Below, in pieces: positions 1 through 5,585 of a DNA stretch of 10,757 bases (the stretch's first letter is position 1; the number at the start of each line of letters is the position of its first letter). The DNA is from JBKPNX01 sp046732855 (lineage in GTDB: Bacteria > Pseudomonadota > Alphaproteobacteria > Geminicoccales > Geminicoccaceae). Under the pieces are notes generated by a model that was not told the origin of the DNA, searched no databases, and saw only the letters and a program-made list of their open reading frames with translations. Both the position numbers and the translations under genes were made by a program. Location: NCBI GenBank assembly GCA_046732855.1, contig JBKPNX010000281.1, positions 1-10,757 on the forward strand. Reading direction: 5' to 3'.

Positions 1-356
1 TCGATCGAGCCGCCGCCGGCGGCCTCCGCGGAGTCGAACGACACCAGGCATGACTTCTGGTCGGCGGAGTCCCGCTGGAACGTGACCACCACGGTGCCCT
101 CGGCGGTCTTGTGCGCCGTGTCGTGGGCCGCCTCGGCGAACTCTCCAGAGCTGGCGGGCCAGGCGATGCACTTGCCGTCTTTCGGCGCGCCCTCGGCCCG
201 AGTATCGAGACGGACGATCGTCGGGACGCCCGTCTCCGGGGTACCGGAGATGGCCGCGTCGTGCCCCCCCGTCTCGTCCGTGCCGTTGCCTTGGAACTTC
301 CAGTAACTGACCACGTTCGCGCCGAAATCGGCGAGCTGCTCATCGTAGGTTGCCAT
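1..356 (-). CDS. LamG-like (concanavalin A-fold) protein, N-terminal part, runs off the window
   Basis: Reading the minus strand from ATG at 356 gives 118 codons without a stop up to the window edge. The start is supported by GGAGGA eight bases upstream. The N-terminus has the pattern of LamG/laminin-G-like jelly-roll domains: VVSYWKFQGNGTDETGG (residues 15-31), an early beta strand with an aromatic pair and a D-E-T-G-G turn, then short beta-rich segments ending in VVVTFQRD and SCLVSFDSAEA. There is no signal peptide or membrane segment, so the protein is cytosolic, part of a phage-like particle, or exported by a route using a C-terminal signal (type I). The C-terminus would decide this but lies outside. 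LamG domains bind carbohydrate or protein ligands; no ligand can be read here. The gene stands alone, and a CRP-like palindrome lies about 86 bp upstream. Fold assignment is by pattern and moderately sure. Confidence 0.7.
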   Translation of the reverse strand, partial: MATYDEQLADFGANVVSYWKFQGNGTDETGGHDAAISGTPETGVPTIVRLDTRAEGAPKDGKCIAWPASSGEFAEAAHDTAHKTAEGTVVVTFQRDSADQKSCLVSFDSAEAAGGGSI

Positions 357-434
357 CGTTTCCTCCCAATTGCCTGCACTTGAATCAGAATCGACCGCAG
401 GTCCCTAAACGTATCGCCTGACGGCGCGCAAGCA

Positions 435-450
435 TGTGAGGCACTTCACA
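435..450. promoter_or_regulatory. CRP-family binding site candidate (TGTGA-N6-TCACA)
   Basis: The 16 bases TGTGAGGCACTTCACA match the core of the cAMP-CRP consensus exactly in both half-sites. The centre is 86 bp upstream of the LamG-like gene start at 356. A weak -10-like TACGTT lies on the minus strand at 413-408. If transcription began near 401, the site would be centred at about -41.5, the class II activation position. The match is seen directly; activity is inference, because alphaproteobacterial CRP/FNR homologues differ in preferred sequence. Confidence 0.45.
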
Positions 451-718
451 CCGGCTCGAAAATAGATGGTTGGTGAAATGTCGCCTCCTGGCTATCTGCC
501 GCCGTGGTCAGCCTTTCTCGCCGAAGGCCGCTTGGAGGCCGAAAGCGGAAGATGCCCACTGGAAGGCCTCGCGGCCGTGTCCCCTGATGCTGTGAAGGAT
601 CGGCCGGGCGAGCATGGTATGGCGGAGACCCGCTCAGAGCCGGCGTTCTCGGCGATCATAGGGATCCTATCGAGACAGCGCGGACCAGCAGCCGCCGGGC
701 GCGACCCCCGGTGCCGCA

Positions 719-767
719 TTAACCTCTCGTTAACTCAGCCCGGACTTGAGCGCGCCCCGGCTCTGAG
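719..767 (-). terminator. Possible stem-loop terminator region after the oxidoreductase
   Basis: Two inverted repeats follow the oxidoreductase stop codon (778-780) within 60 bp. The first has arms CTCAG (734-738) and CTGAG (763-767) with an inner CCGG/CCGG pairing. The second is TTAAC-CTCTC-GTTAA (719-733). Neither is followed by a clear run of T on the minus strand, so this is at best a weak or Rho-assisted terminator. Confidence 0.3.
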
Positions 768-777
768 GTCTGCGAAC

Positions 778-1944
778 TCAAATTGCGACGCCGGTCTCGA
801 CCCACCGGCCGGTTTTGGCCGACTGGAGAATCGCGTCGCACACCTTCTGGGTCTGGAGCGCGGTGCGGAAGGTCGGCTCGGCGGGCGCGCCGGTCTCGAT
901 GCCCTGCACGAAGTCGGCGATCGCATGCACGAAGGTGTGCTCGTAGCCGATGGTCAGGCCGGGCACCCACCAGTGGTCCATGTACGGGTGCTCGAAGTTG
1001 GTGACGTGGATCTTGCGCCAGCCGGTGGTGTGGCCGTCGATCTTGCCGCCGTCGGGCGTGCGGTACTCGAAGAACGAGAGCCACTGCGGGTCGTGCAGAT
1101 CGAAGGCCAGCGAACCCGCCTCGCCGTTCAATTCCAGCGTCTTCAGCGCCTTGTGGCCGCGGGCGTAGCGCGTGCTTTCGAACAGCCCCATGGAACCGTT
1201 CTCGAAGCGCGCCATGACCATGCAGGCGTCATCGATGCCCACCGGCTCGATCTTGCCGGTCTCCTGGTGCAACCGCTCCTTCACGAAGGTCTCGGTCTCG
1301 GCCATGACGCGCGTGATCGGGCCGTTCAGCCACGTCGCCGTGTCGATGTTGTGGGCGAGCAGATCGCCGGTGACGCCGGAGCCCGCGGCGTGCACGTCGA
1401 GGCGCCAGAGCGCCGTCCCGCCCTGGGGCACCTCGGGCGCGATGGTCCAGTCCTGGAGGAACTGGGCGCGGTAATGGTACGGCCGGCCGATGCGACCCTC
1501 GTCGATCAGCTGCCTGGCGAGCGTGATCGCCGGCACGCGCCGGTAGTTGTACCAGACCATGTTGGGGACGCCGGCGCGTTCGACCGCGGCGACCATCGCC
1601 TCGCCTTCGGCCGCGTCCATGGCGAGCGGCTTCTCGCACGCGATCCATTTGCCGGCGACGGCGGCGGCGAGCGCGATCTCGCGGTGCAGGCGATTGGGCA
1701 CGCAGATGTCGACCAGGTCGATGTCGGGGCGCGCGATCAGGCGCTGCCAGTCGGTCTCGACGCTCTCATAGCCCCAGACGTCGGCGAACGCGGAGACCTT
1801 GTCGGCGGTGCGCGCGGCCACCGCCTTGAGCACCGGCCGGTGCTCGAGCGCGGGAAAGAAATCGGCGACCCGGCGCCAGGCGTTCGAGTGCGCCTTGGCC
1901 ATGAAGCCGTAGCCGATCATGCCGACGTTCAGCGCCTTGCCCAT
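778..1944 (-). CDS. Gfo/Idh/MocA family NAD(P)-dependent oxidoreductase
   Basis: A 388-residue protein, the usual length for this family of sugar/inositol dehydrogenases. ATG at 1944 is chosen because GGGAGG lies just upstream and the Rossmann strand starts at once; frame upstream of it has no homologous look. The N-terminal nucleotide-binding fold has VGMIGYGFMAKAH (7-19) as glycine-rich loop, DLVDICVPNRLH (76-87) and the family hallmark EKP (104-106). In the C-terminal domain GDLLAHNID (193-201) supplies the usual catalytic-site Asp and His (D194, H198, D201). The likely reaction is NAD(P)-linked oxidation of a secondary alcohol on a sugar, polyol or inositol in the cytosol; the substrate cannot be read. 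Two sugar-epimerase-like genes lie upstream on the same strand, with toxin-antitoxin genes between. Its start overlaps the end of the decayed PIN gene by 16 bp, suggesting co-transcription. Confidence 0.93.
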   Translation of the reverse strand: MGKALNVGMIGYGFMAKAHSNAWRRVADFFPALEHRPVLKAVAARTADKVSAFADVWGYESVETDWQRLIARPDIDLVDICVPNRLHREIALAAAVAGKWIACEKPLAMDAAEGEAMVAAVERAGVPNMVWYNYRRVPAITLARQLIDEGRIGRPYHYRAQFLQDWTIAPEVPQGGTALWRLDVHAAGSGVTGDLLAHNIDTATWLNGPITRVMAETETFVKERLHQETGKIEPVGIDDACMVMARFENGSMGLFESTRYARGHKALKTLELNGEAGSLAFDLHDPQWLSFFEYRTPDGGKIDGHTTGWRKIHVTNFEHPYMDHWWVPGLTIGYEHTFVHAIADFVQGIETGAPAEPTFRTALQTQKVCDAILQSAKTGRWVETGVAI

Positions 1945-2359
1945 TTCTTCGCCTCCCTGCCTAAGCTCTGTCGCGGTCTCATATTTTCCATTTTGACGTC
2001 GACGATCTCTGCGCTGGCCGCCGAGCGACCCTCGGTGGTCAGCACGGTCGCTCGTCGGGAGCGAGCCAGCGCGAGACAGCACCGATCACCGAGCGACAGG
2101 CCGGCGTTGCGAGGGAGAGGCCGAAGGGCGGCCGCGTCCCACGCGAGGGCGCTCTCGAACGCCACCACGTCGATCCCGAGCGCCAACGCGTCGGCGTGTG
2201 CTTGCGCCGCGGCCATGCCGCGCTCGCAAGCCTGGATACCACTTCGGCCAAATTGACGGAACTCAGTAGCGCCCCGGGCAGCACGGCCGCCACGGCTTCC
2301 TCCCCCGGTTCGGCATCCATCAGCGCGAGTACGGCCGATGCCTCCAAGACAACGCTCAT
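1929..2359 (-). pseudogene. VapC-type PIN-domain toxin, frameshifted and active-site altered
   Basis: Two minus-strand frames together make one PIN ribonuclease toxin of about 143 residues. The first, from ATG at 2359, gives VVLEASAVLALMDAEPGEE and SSVNLAEVVSRLA. The second continues with ERGMAAAQAHADALALGIDV and the hallmark LSLGDRCCLALA, ending at TGA 1929-1931. Joining them needs one extra base near 2224/2225 (the sequence reads CTTGCGAGCGC where CTTGCGGAGCGC would be in frame). The usual first Asp (VLDAS) is Glu6. E39 and D92 are present. The usual 'TADR' Asp near the end appears as Glu110 in TTEGRS. PIN toxins cut RNA with a cluster of acidic residues, so this copy is probably non-functional even if the shift is a sequencing error. 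Its ATG directly follows the stop of the AbrB-type antitoxin gene. The 3' end overlaps the oxidoreductase start. Confidence 0.8.
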
Positions 2360-2599
2360 TCAAGCCTTGCGCCGGCGCTCCGCGCTCAGCTCGCCCGCTA
2401 GGTCGCTGCCTTCAGGCACGTAGCGCCGCACGTTCGCTTGCACGCGCTGAACGACCCTGTCGAAAGGCTCAAGCTTTATGACACCGTCTTCCAGGCTAGC
2501 TACGAATGCTCCGCCTCGCCCCATCTTGAGGGCGGCGGGGAGACGGGCAGGGATCACCAGACGGCCATTGGCAGCCATGGTGACATGAATTGTTCCCAT
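2360..2599 (-). CDS. AbrB/MazE-like antitoxin (SpoVT-AbrB domain)
   Basis: A 79-residue protein starting at ATG 2599, with a G-rich stretch (GGGGGT) about seven bases upstream. Residues 5-24 (HVTMAANGRLVIPARLPAAL) are a swapped-hairpin AbrB DNA-binding domain with the 'NGRLVIP' core. Then come a short beta segment, VASLEDGVIKLEP (33-45), and a charged helical tail (VVQRVQANVRRYVPEG, 49-64) of the kind that wraps a PIN toxin. The stop TGA abuts the ATG of the PIN toxin gene, the standard antitoxin-first order. Such antitoxins bind their own promoter; an inverted repeat upstream (2626-2655) is a possible operator. The antitoxin reads intact while its partner toxin is broken. Assignment to the family is firm; whether it still regulates anything is unknown. 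Confidence 0.88.
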   Translation of the reverse strand: MGTIHVTMAANGRLVIPARLPAALKMGRGGAFVASLEDGVIKLEPFDRVVQRVQANVRRYVPEGSDLAGELSAERRRKA

Positions 2600-2625
2600 G
2601 ACAACACCCCCGTAGGTGGCAGACT

Positions 2626-2655
2626 TGGCAAGAAGGCATAATGAGTGGCTTGCCA
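2626..2655. promoter_or_regulatory. Inverted repeat, possible operator of the AbrB-PIN locus
   Basis: Arms TGGCAAG (2626-2632) and CTTGCCA (2649-2655) are a perfect 7-bp inverted repeat around 16 bases, 27-56 bp upstream of the antitoxin start. A CATTAT sequence on the minus strand (2643-2638) inside it could serve as a -10 element, but I found no good -35 partner. Antitoxins of this family usually bind palindromes in their own promoter, so an operator role is plausible but inferred. Confidence 0.35.
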
Positions 2656-2691
2656 CACGGCGGTCGGGCCGCTCCAAGGGACTTGCGTACC

Positions 2692-3135
2692 TTACCGTGC
2701 GGACGCGACCAAAGGGTTTTTGAACCTGAGCCCGGCAAAGCGCCCGAAGTCGCGATCGGCGGTCCAAAGCTCGCTCACGCCGTGCTGCCGGCACAGCGCG
2801 GCAACCCGCGCGTCGTGAACGCGCGGCCCGGTCACGCGGCTTACCTCCAGCGTCTGCTGGAGTGCTGGCCAGTAGCCGGTCGCCTCGGCAAGAAGAACGA
2901 GGGTCGGCACCTCCATCCAGCAGGCGGCCTGCTCCAGCGCATCGGCGAGCGGCGTGGGCGGATCGTAGATGCGCGGATGCGTCACGATCGCGAGGAACTC
3001 GTGAATACAGGGCCATGGGATCGCCCACGGCACACCCGATTCGACGACAGCCCCGAGGCAACCATCAGCCGCCTCGTGCCACGTCGCGTCCGCGCGATGC
3101 GCGTAGACGAGGATATTGGTGTCGATCGCGATCAC
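2692..3135 (-). CDS. vapC: VapC-type PIN-domain ribonuclease toxin
   Basis: A 147-residue PIN-domain protein starting at GTG 3135; this GTG shares GTGA with the stop of the antitoxin gene, typical translational coupling. The acidic active-site residues look complete: D5 in MIAIDTNILVYAHR, E46 in CIHEFLAIVTHPRIY, D108 in VHDARVAAL, and D127/D129 in WTADRDFGRF. The 'TNILVYA' start and 'HEFLAIVTHPR' segment are typical of the VapC subgroup with 140-150 residues. Such toxins are Mg-dependent endoribonucleases cutting tRNA or rRNA to stop translation, held inactive by the cognate VapB. The target cannot be read from sequence. The gene ends 92 bp before the AbrB antitoxin gene. Unlike the second PIN gene nearby, this one reads intact. 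Confidence 0.92.
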   Translation of the reverse strand: MIAIDTNILVYAHRADATWHEAADGCLGAVVESGVPWAIPWPCIHEFLAIVTHPRIYDPPTPLADALEQAACWMEVPTLVLLAEATGYWPALQQTLEVSRVTGPRVHDARVAALCRQHGVSELWTADRDFGRFAGLRFKNPLVASAR

Positions 3136-3383
3136 CCGCCGCGACTCTCATACGCGCGCTCGCGGATCGTGGCCCAGTCGCTCTCACTCAGGCCGGGCTG
3201 CAGGCCACGCCCGCGAAAGCTGTGCCGGCGCAACCGGGGCGGAGCGTGCGGCTGCCCTCTGGTCGCTTCCAGATATCGCCGCAACGCCGCTTCAATGATC
3301 ATCCTCAAGGTCATGTTGCACTTTGCCGCCTCGCTCTTGGCGGCCTCCAGCAGGGCGTCGCTGATCTCAACCGTAGTCTTCAT
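3132..3383 (-). CDS. vapB: VapB-type antitoxin (ribbon-helix-helix)
   Basis: An 83-residue protein starting at ATG 3383. Residues 1-20 (MKTTVEISDALLEAAKSEAA) give the N-terminal beta strand and first helix of a ribbon-helix-helix DNA-binding domain, and TLRMIIEAALRRYLE (25-39) the second helix. The C-terminal part (FRGRGLQPGLSESDWATIRE, 56-75) has the 'G-L-x-P-G-L ... DW ... IR' pattern of VapB tails that occupy the PIN toxin groove. ATG 3383 is preferred to upstream starts because the RHH strand begins there and the promoter/operator lies immediately before it. The stop codon overlaps the GTG of the PIN toxin gene (3135). The dimer is expected to neutralise the toxin and repress its own promoter at the repeats just upstream. 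Confidence 0.9.
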   Translation of the reverse strand: MKTTVEISDALLEAAKSEAAKCNMTLRMIIEAALRRYLEATRGQPHAPPRLRRHSFRGRGLQPGLSESDWATIRERAYESRGG

Positions 3384-3420
3384 ATGGGAACCCGTAACAT
3401 TCGACCCATATATATGGGAA
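3382..3420. promoter_or_regulatory. VapBC operator candidate: palindrome plus direct repeat
   Basis: CCCATATATATGGG (3405-3418) is a perfect 14-bp palindrome overlapping the -10 box. The 9-mer ATATGGGAA occurs at 3412-3420 and again at 3382-3390, 30 bp (about three helical turns) apart, and the second copy touches the vapB start codon. Spaced half-sites on one DNA face suit cooperative binding by RHH antitoxin-toxin complexes. The repeats are seen directly; the operator role is inferred. Confidence 0.55.
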
Positions 3421-3437
3421 TCGGCACGCCGAAGCAA
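3409..3437 (-). promoter_or_regulatory. Sigma70-like promoter of the vapBC pair
   Basis: On the minus strand TTGCTT (3437-3432) and TATATA (3414-3409) are separated by exactly 17 bases, a good -35/-10 pair. The likely transcription start would be some 15-20 bases before the vapB ATG at 3383, giving a short leader. The -10 lies inside the 14-bp palindrome described at 3405-3418, so a repressor bound there would block RNA polymerase. Confidence 0.6.
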
Positions 3438-3471
3438 CTACGTCGCGTTGAGGGGGTGCTGCCAGCAGCGG

Positions 3472-4383
3472 CTATCCGTATTTGCGGTTCAGCTCATCCA
3501 GCGATTTCTTGCAGCGCTCGGTAACGTCCCAGGCATTGGACCAGAAGCACAGGTCGATCGTCCACCAGTCGTGCGGCAGGCGCTCCTGGGCGAGGCGCGG
3601 CAGCAGCGCGTCGAAATCGATCACGCCATCGCCGAACGGCGCGTGCGCGCTGGTCTCGTCATTGCCCGCGGCATCCTTGTGGCAGGCGTTGTCGCTGTCG
3701 ATCAGATGGATGTGGTTGATCCGCCCGGACAGCTGGTCGATGAACTCGAGCTGGCCGCCCGGCAGCGTCTCCTTCCGGCCATGCTGACGGGCGCCGACCA
3801 CGGCGACCATCTGGCCGTGGCAGGTGTCGTACATCACGCCGAAATTGTCGTCGGGAATCGCATCCAGAATACGCAGCACGTCGGACGGCTTGTTGAACGC
3901 GAACCCGGGTTCGACCTCCCAGGTCACGTAGAGGCCCCGCTCCGCCGCCTTCCGCGCGCACACCTTCCAGGTGTCGACCACCCGCTTGAACGCGACATCG
4001 TAGTCGATCTGGCCGTGGATGCTCGGCGGCTGCACGGTGTCGACGCGCACGCCGGCGATACCAAGATCGCGCGCGAAGTCGGCGTTCTTCTCGAACTCGG
4101 CCAGGTACGCCCGCTGGTCGTCGGTATCGATCAGGTGCTGCGACCAGAGGTCCGCGGCGAGGCCGGAGATGCCGAGGCCCCAGCCCCGCACCTTCTCCTT
4201 CAGCGCCGCGCGCTGCTCCTGGTGAGGCAGCGCATTGGGGTTCGGATAGCCGTTGAACCCGCCGAGCTCGAGGCCGTCGAAGCCCAGCTCGGCGAGACGC
4301 GGACCGACCTCGTCGAACGGGACCGGGTGCTCGGCGTAAGGCCCGATGTTGTAGGCCCAGGTGCCGATCGAGGTGCGGTGCAT
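3472..4383 (-). CDS. Sugar isomerase/epimerase, xylose-isomerase-like TIM barrel
   Basis: A 303-residue protein starting at ATG 4383, with a strong GGAGG upstream (GGAGGATCTC). It belongs to the AP-endonuclease-2/xylose-isomerase-like TIM-barrel group (IolE, hydroxypyruvate isomerase and similar enzymes). Visible barrel strands include SIGTWAYN (5-12), FDGLELGG (35-42), ISGLAADLW (72-80), IAGVRVDT (109-116), TWEVEPGFAF (154-163), FGVMYDTCHG (181-190) and INHIHLIDS (222-230). Probable metal/acid residues are E156 or E158, D186, H189, H224/H226, and D277 in WTIDLCF, where relatives usually have Glu. HAPFGDGVIDF (247-257) matches the common 'H-x-P-x-G-x-G-x-x-D' segment. It likely isomerises or dehydrates a keto-sugar or inositol derivative in the cytosol; the exact substrate is unknown. 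It starts 29 bp after the upstream epimerase gene and is surely in the same operon. Confidence 0.88.
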   Translation of the reverse strand: MHRTSIGTWAYNIGPYAEHPVPFDEVGPRLAELGFDGLELGGFNGYPNPNALPHQEQRAALKEKVRGWGLGISGLAADLWSQHLIDTDDQRAYLAEFEKNADFARDLGIAGVRVDTVQPPSIHGQIDYDVAFKRVVDTWKVCARKAAERGLYVTWEVEPGFAFNKPSDVLRILDAIPDDNFGVMYDTCHGQMVAVVGARQHGRKETLPGGQLEFIDQLSGRINHIHLIDSDNACHKDAAGNDETSAHAPFGDGVIDFDALLPRLAQERLPHDWWTIDLCFWSNAWDVTERCKKSLDELNRKYG

Positions 4384-4412
4384 GAGATCCTCCGTGTTTT
4401 GTGCCTCATCGC

Positions 4413-5261
4413 TCACGCGGCGGCCCAGTTCTCGCGCATGGTCTTGAGCCCGTGTTCGTAGACTTCCTCGGGCGTGGGGAAGAAGTCCCGCCACACCTTG
4501 GTCGCGGCGGCGAGCGCCGGCAGCGCCGTGCCGAACGCCTCGATGGTCAGCCAGCCGTCGTAGCCGGCCGCACGCAGCGCGCGAAACGTGGCGCGCCAGG
4601 GCACATGCCCCTTGCCGGGCGTGCCGCGGTCGTTCTCCGACACGTGCACGTGGCGGATGACCGTGCCCGCGTCCGCGATGCAGCCGACCGGATCCTTTTC
4701 CTCAATATTGGCGTGGAAAGTATCATAGAGCACGCCGAAATTCGGATGGCCGACCCGCTGCACGTGGGCCTTGGCATCGGCCATGGTGTTGAGAAAGTAG
4801 CATTCGAAGCGGTTCAGCGGCTCGATCGCCAGCGCCATCCCCGCCTCGGCCGCCAAGCCGGCCGCCTCGCGGTGCACGTCAGCGGCCCAGGACCTTTCGT
4901 TCTCGGTCGGCCCGGCGCCGGAGAACAGGCCGAGCGGCTGGTGGAACGGCCCGCACAGCACCTCGCTGCCGAGCGCCGATGAGCAGGCGATCGCCCACCT
5001 GAAGTGGTCCAGTGCGCCGCGACGGCTCGCCGGATCGGGGCTGATCGCGCTGTGCGCCTGGTCGGGCAGGACGGTGACGGTGGTGCAGCCGAGGTCGTTG
5101 CCGCGGATCGCGCGGCCGACCTGCTCGAAATGGCCGACCGTCCCCTCGAACAATGGGATCTCCACGCCGTCGTAGCCGGTGGCTCTCAGCTTCTCGAACA
5201 GCGGGAAGTGCGCCTCGGTGACGTGAGTCGTCCACAAGAGCAGATTGAACCCCGTCTTCAT
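4413..5261 (-). CDS. D-tagatose/D-psicose 3-epimerase-like enzyme
   Basis: A 282-residue protein starting at ATG 5261, preceded by a GGGGG ribosome-binding stretch. The length and motifs fit ketose 3-epimerases of the D-tagatose/D-psicose (allulose) type. IEPLNRFECYFLNTMADA (146-163) carries metal ligand E147. FGVLYDTFHANIEEKD (175-190) carries D180 and H183. HVHVSENDRGTPGKGHVPW (204-222) carries H206 and the substrate-binding R212. LTIEAF (238-243) carries E241. These fit the E-D-H-E Mn/Co site known in the family. The N-terminal strand FNLLLWTTH (5-13) and YDGVEIPLFEG (30-40) are also typical. The reaction is C3 epimerisation of a free ketohexose or related ketose. It is the first gene of the minus-strand sugar cluster, with the second TIM barrel 29 bp downstream and an oxidoreductase further on. 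Substrate range remains open. Confidence 0.9.
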   Translation of the reverse strand: MKTGFNLLLWTTHVTEAHFPLFEKLRATGYDGVEIPLFEGTVGHFEQVGRAIRGNDLGCTTVTVLPDQAHSAISPDPASRRGALDHFRWAIACSSALGSEVLCGPFHQPLGLFSGAGPTENERSWAADVHREAAGLAAEAGMALAIEPLNRFECYFLNTMADAKAHVQRVGHPNFGVLYDTFHANIEEKDPVGCIADAGTVIRHVHVSENDRGTPGKGHVPWRATFRALRAAGYDGWLTIEAFGTALPALAAATKVWRDFFPTPEEVYEHGLKTMRENWAAA

Positions 5262-5341
5262 TGCCCCCGATCCCTGACGCCGGCCACCGCTTCGGGCAGC
5301 GGCCACCTGGCCCGATCACCCTTCTTCTTCGGGAGCTTAGC

Positions 5342-5374
5342 GGCCTGCCGGCGCGGGCTCAATCCCGGCGGGCC
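5342..5374. repeat. GC-rich inverted repeat (hairpin)
   Basis: GGCCTGCCGG (5342-5351) pairs with CCGGCGGGCC (5365-5374), nine Watson-Crick pairs and one G-T, around a 13-base loop. It lies about 81 bp upstream of the epimerase start, so in its leader or promoter. It has no T-run on either side and is not a standard intrinsic terminator. Confidence 0.45.
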
Positions 5375-5460
5375 AGCCGTGCTCCGAGGTCCCGGATCTC
5401 CGGCCAGCTGCGGTACATGGCCTCGGAAGGCGCCCGCCCAACGCAGGAACAATCCGACGG

Positions 5461-5480
5461 CCAGCCTGTTCCAGCCTGTT
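5461..5480. repeat. Perfect tandem duplication of a 10-mer
   Basis: CCAGCCTGTT occurs twice head to tail with no mismatch, about 106 bp upstream of the hydrolase start. It could be a pair of same-face binding sites one helical turn apart or a replication-slippage duplication. No further copies adjoin. Confidence 0.5.
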
Positions 5481-5585
5481 AGCGACCCCTGTAAGCCGGG
5501 CCGAGGGAGCTTGGAAGGCGGCCTTTTGTGAACCCGGACCGTGCGTTGCCCTTGCGCGTTGTCCCCGCAGCAGGACCCAAATCGG

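Larger units (their letters stand above)
357..777. other. 421-bp intergenic region
   Basis: This lies between the LamG-like gene start and the oxidoreductase stop. Besides the CRP-like site (435-450) and stem-loops at 719-767, it holds a small palindrome, ATAGG-GAT-CCTAT, at 658-670. Open frames on both strands here have Arg/Pro/Ser-rich translations, no convincing start and no recognisable motif. I see no gene. Confidence 0.6.
5262..5585. other. 324-bp divergent intergenic region
   Basis: This separates the epimerase (minus) from the hydrolase (plus) and should hold the promoters of both, though I see no clear -35/-10 pair. It contains a GC-rich hairpin with 10-bp arms (5342-5351 and 5365-5374, one G-T pair, 13-base loop). 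It also has a perfect tandem duplication of CCAGCCTGTT (5461-5480), and a short GGCCG/CGGCC repeat followed by TTTT (5499-5527). No gene is supported: the open frames are Arg/Pro/Gly-rich and featureless. Confidence 0.55.

Noticed and set aside
492..719. 75-codon minus-strand frame in the first intergenic region
   Set aside because: No ribosome-binding site, no hydrophobic or domain pattern, composition of random GC-rich sequence.
466..2256. Long open + strand frame of 596 codons
   Set aside because: It runs antisense to the oxidoreductase and PIN gene. The translation is low-complexity (Arg/Ala/Gly/Val/Asp), the usual mirror of a GC-rich minus-strand gene, with no domain or ribosome-binding site.
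2641..4461. Long open + strand frame of 606 codons
   Set aside because: Antisense to the vapBC pair and the TIM-barrel isomerase, both with clear motifs; the + strand product has none.
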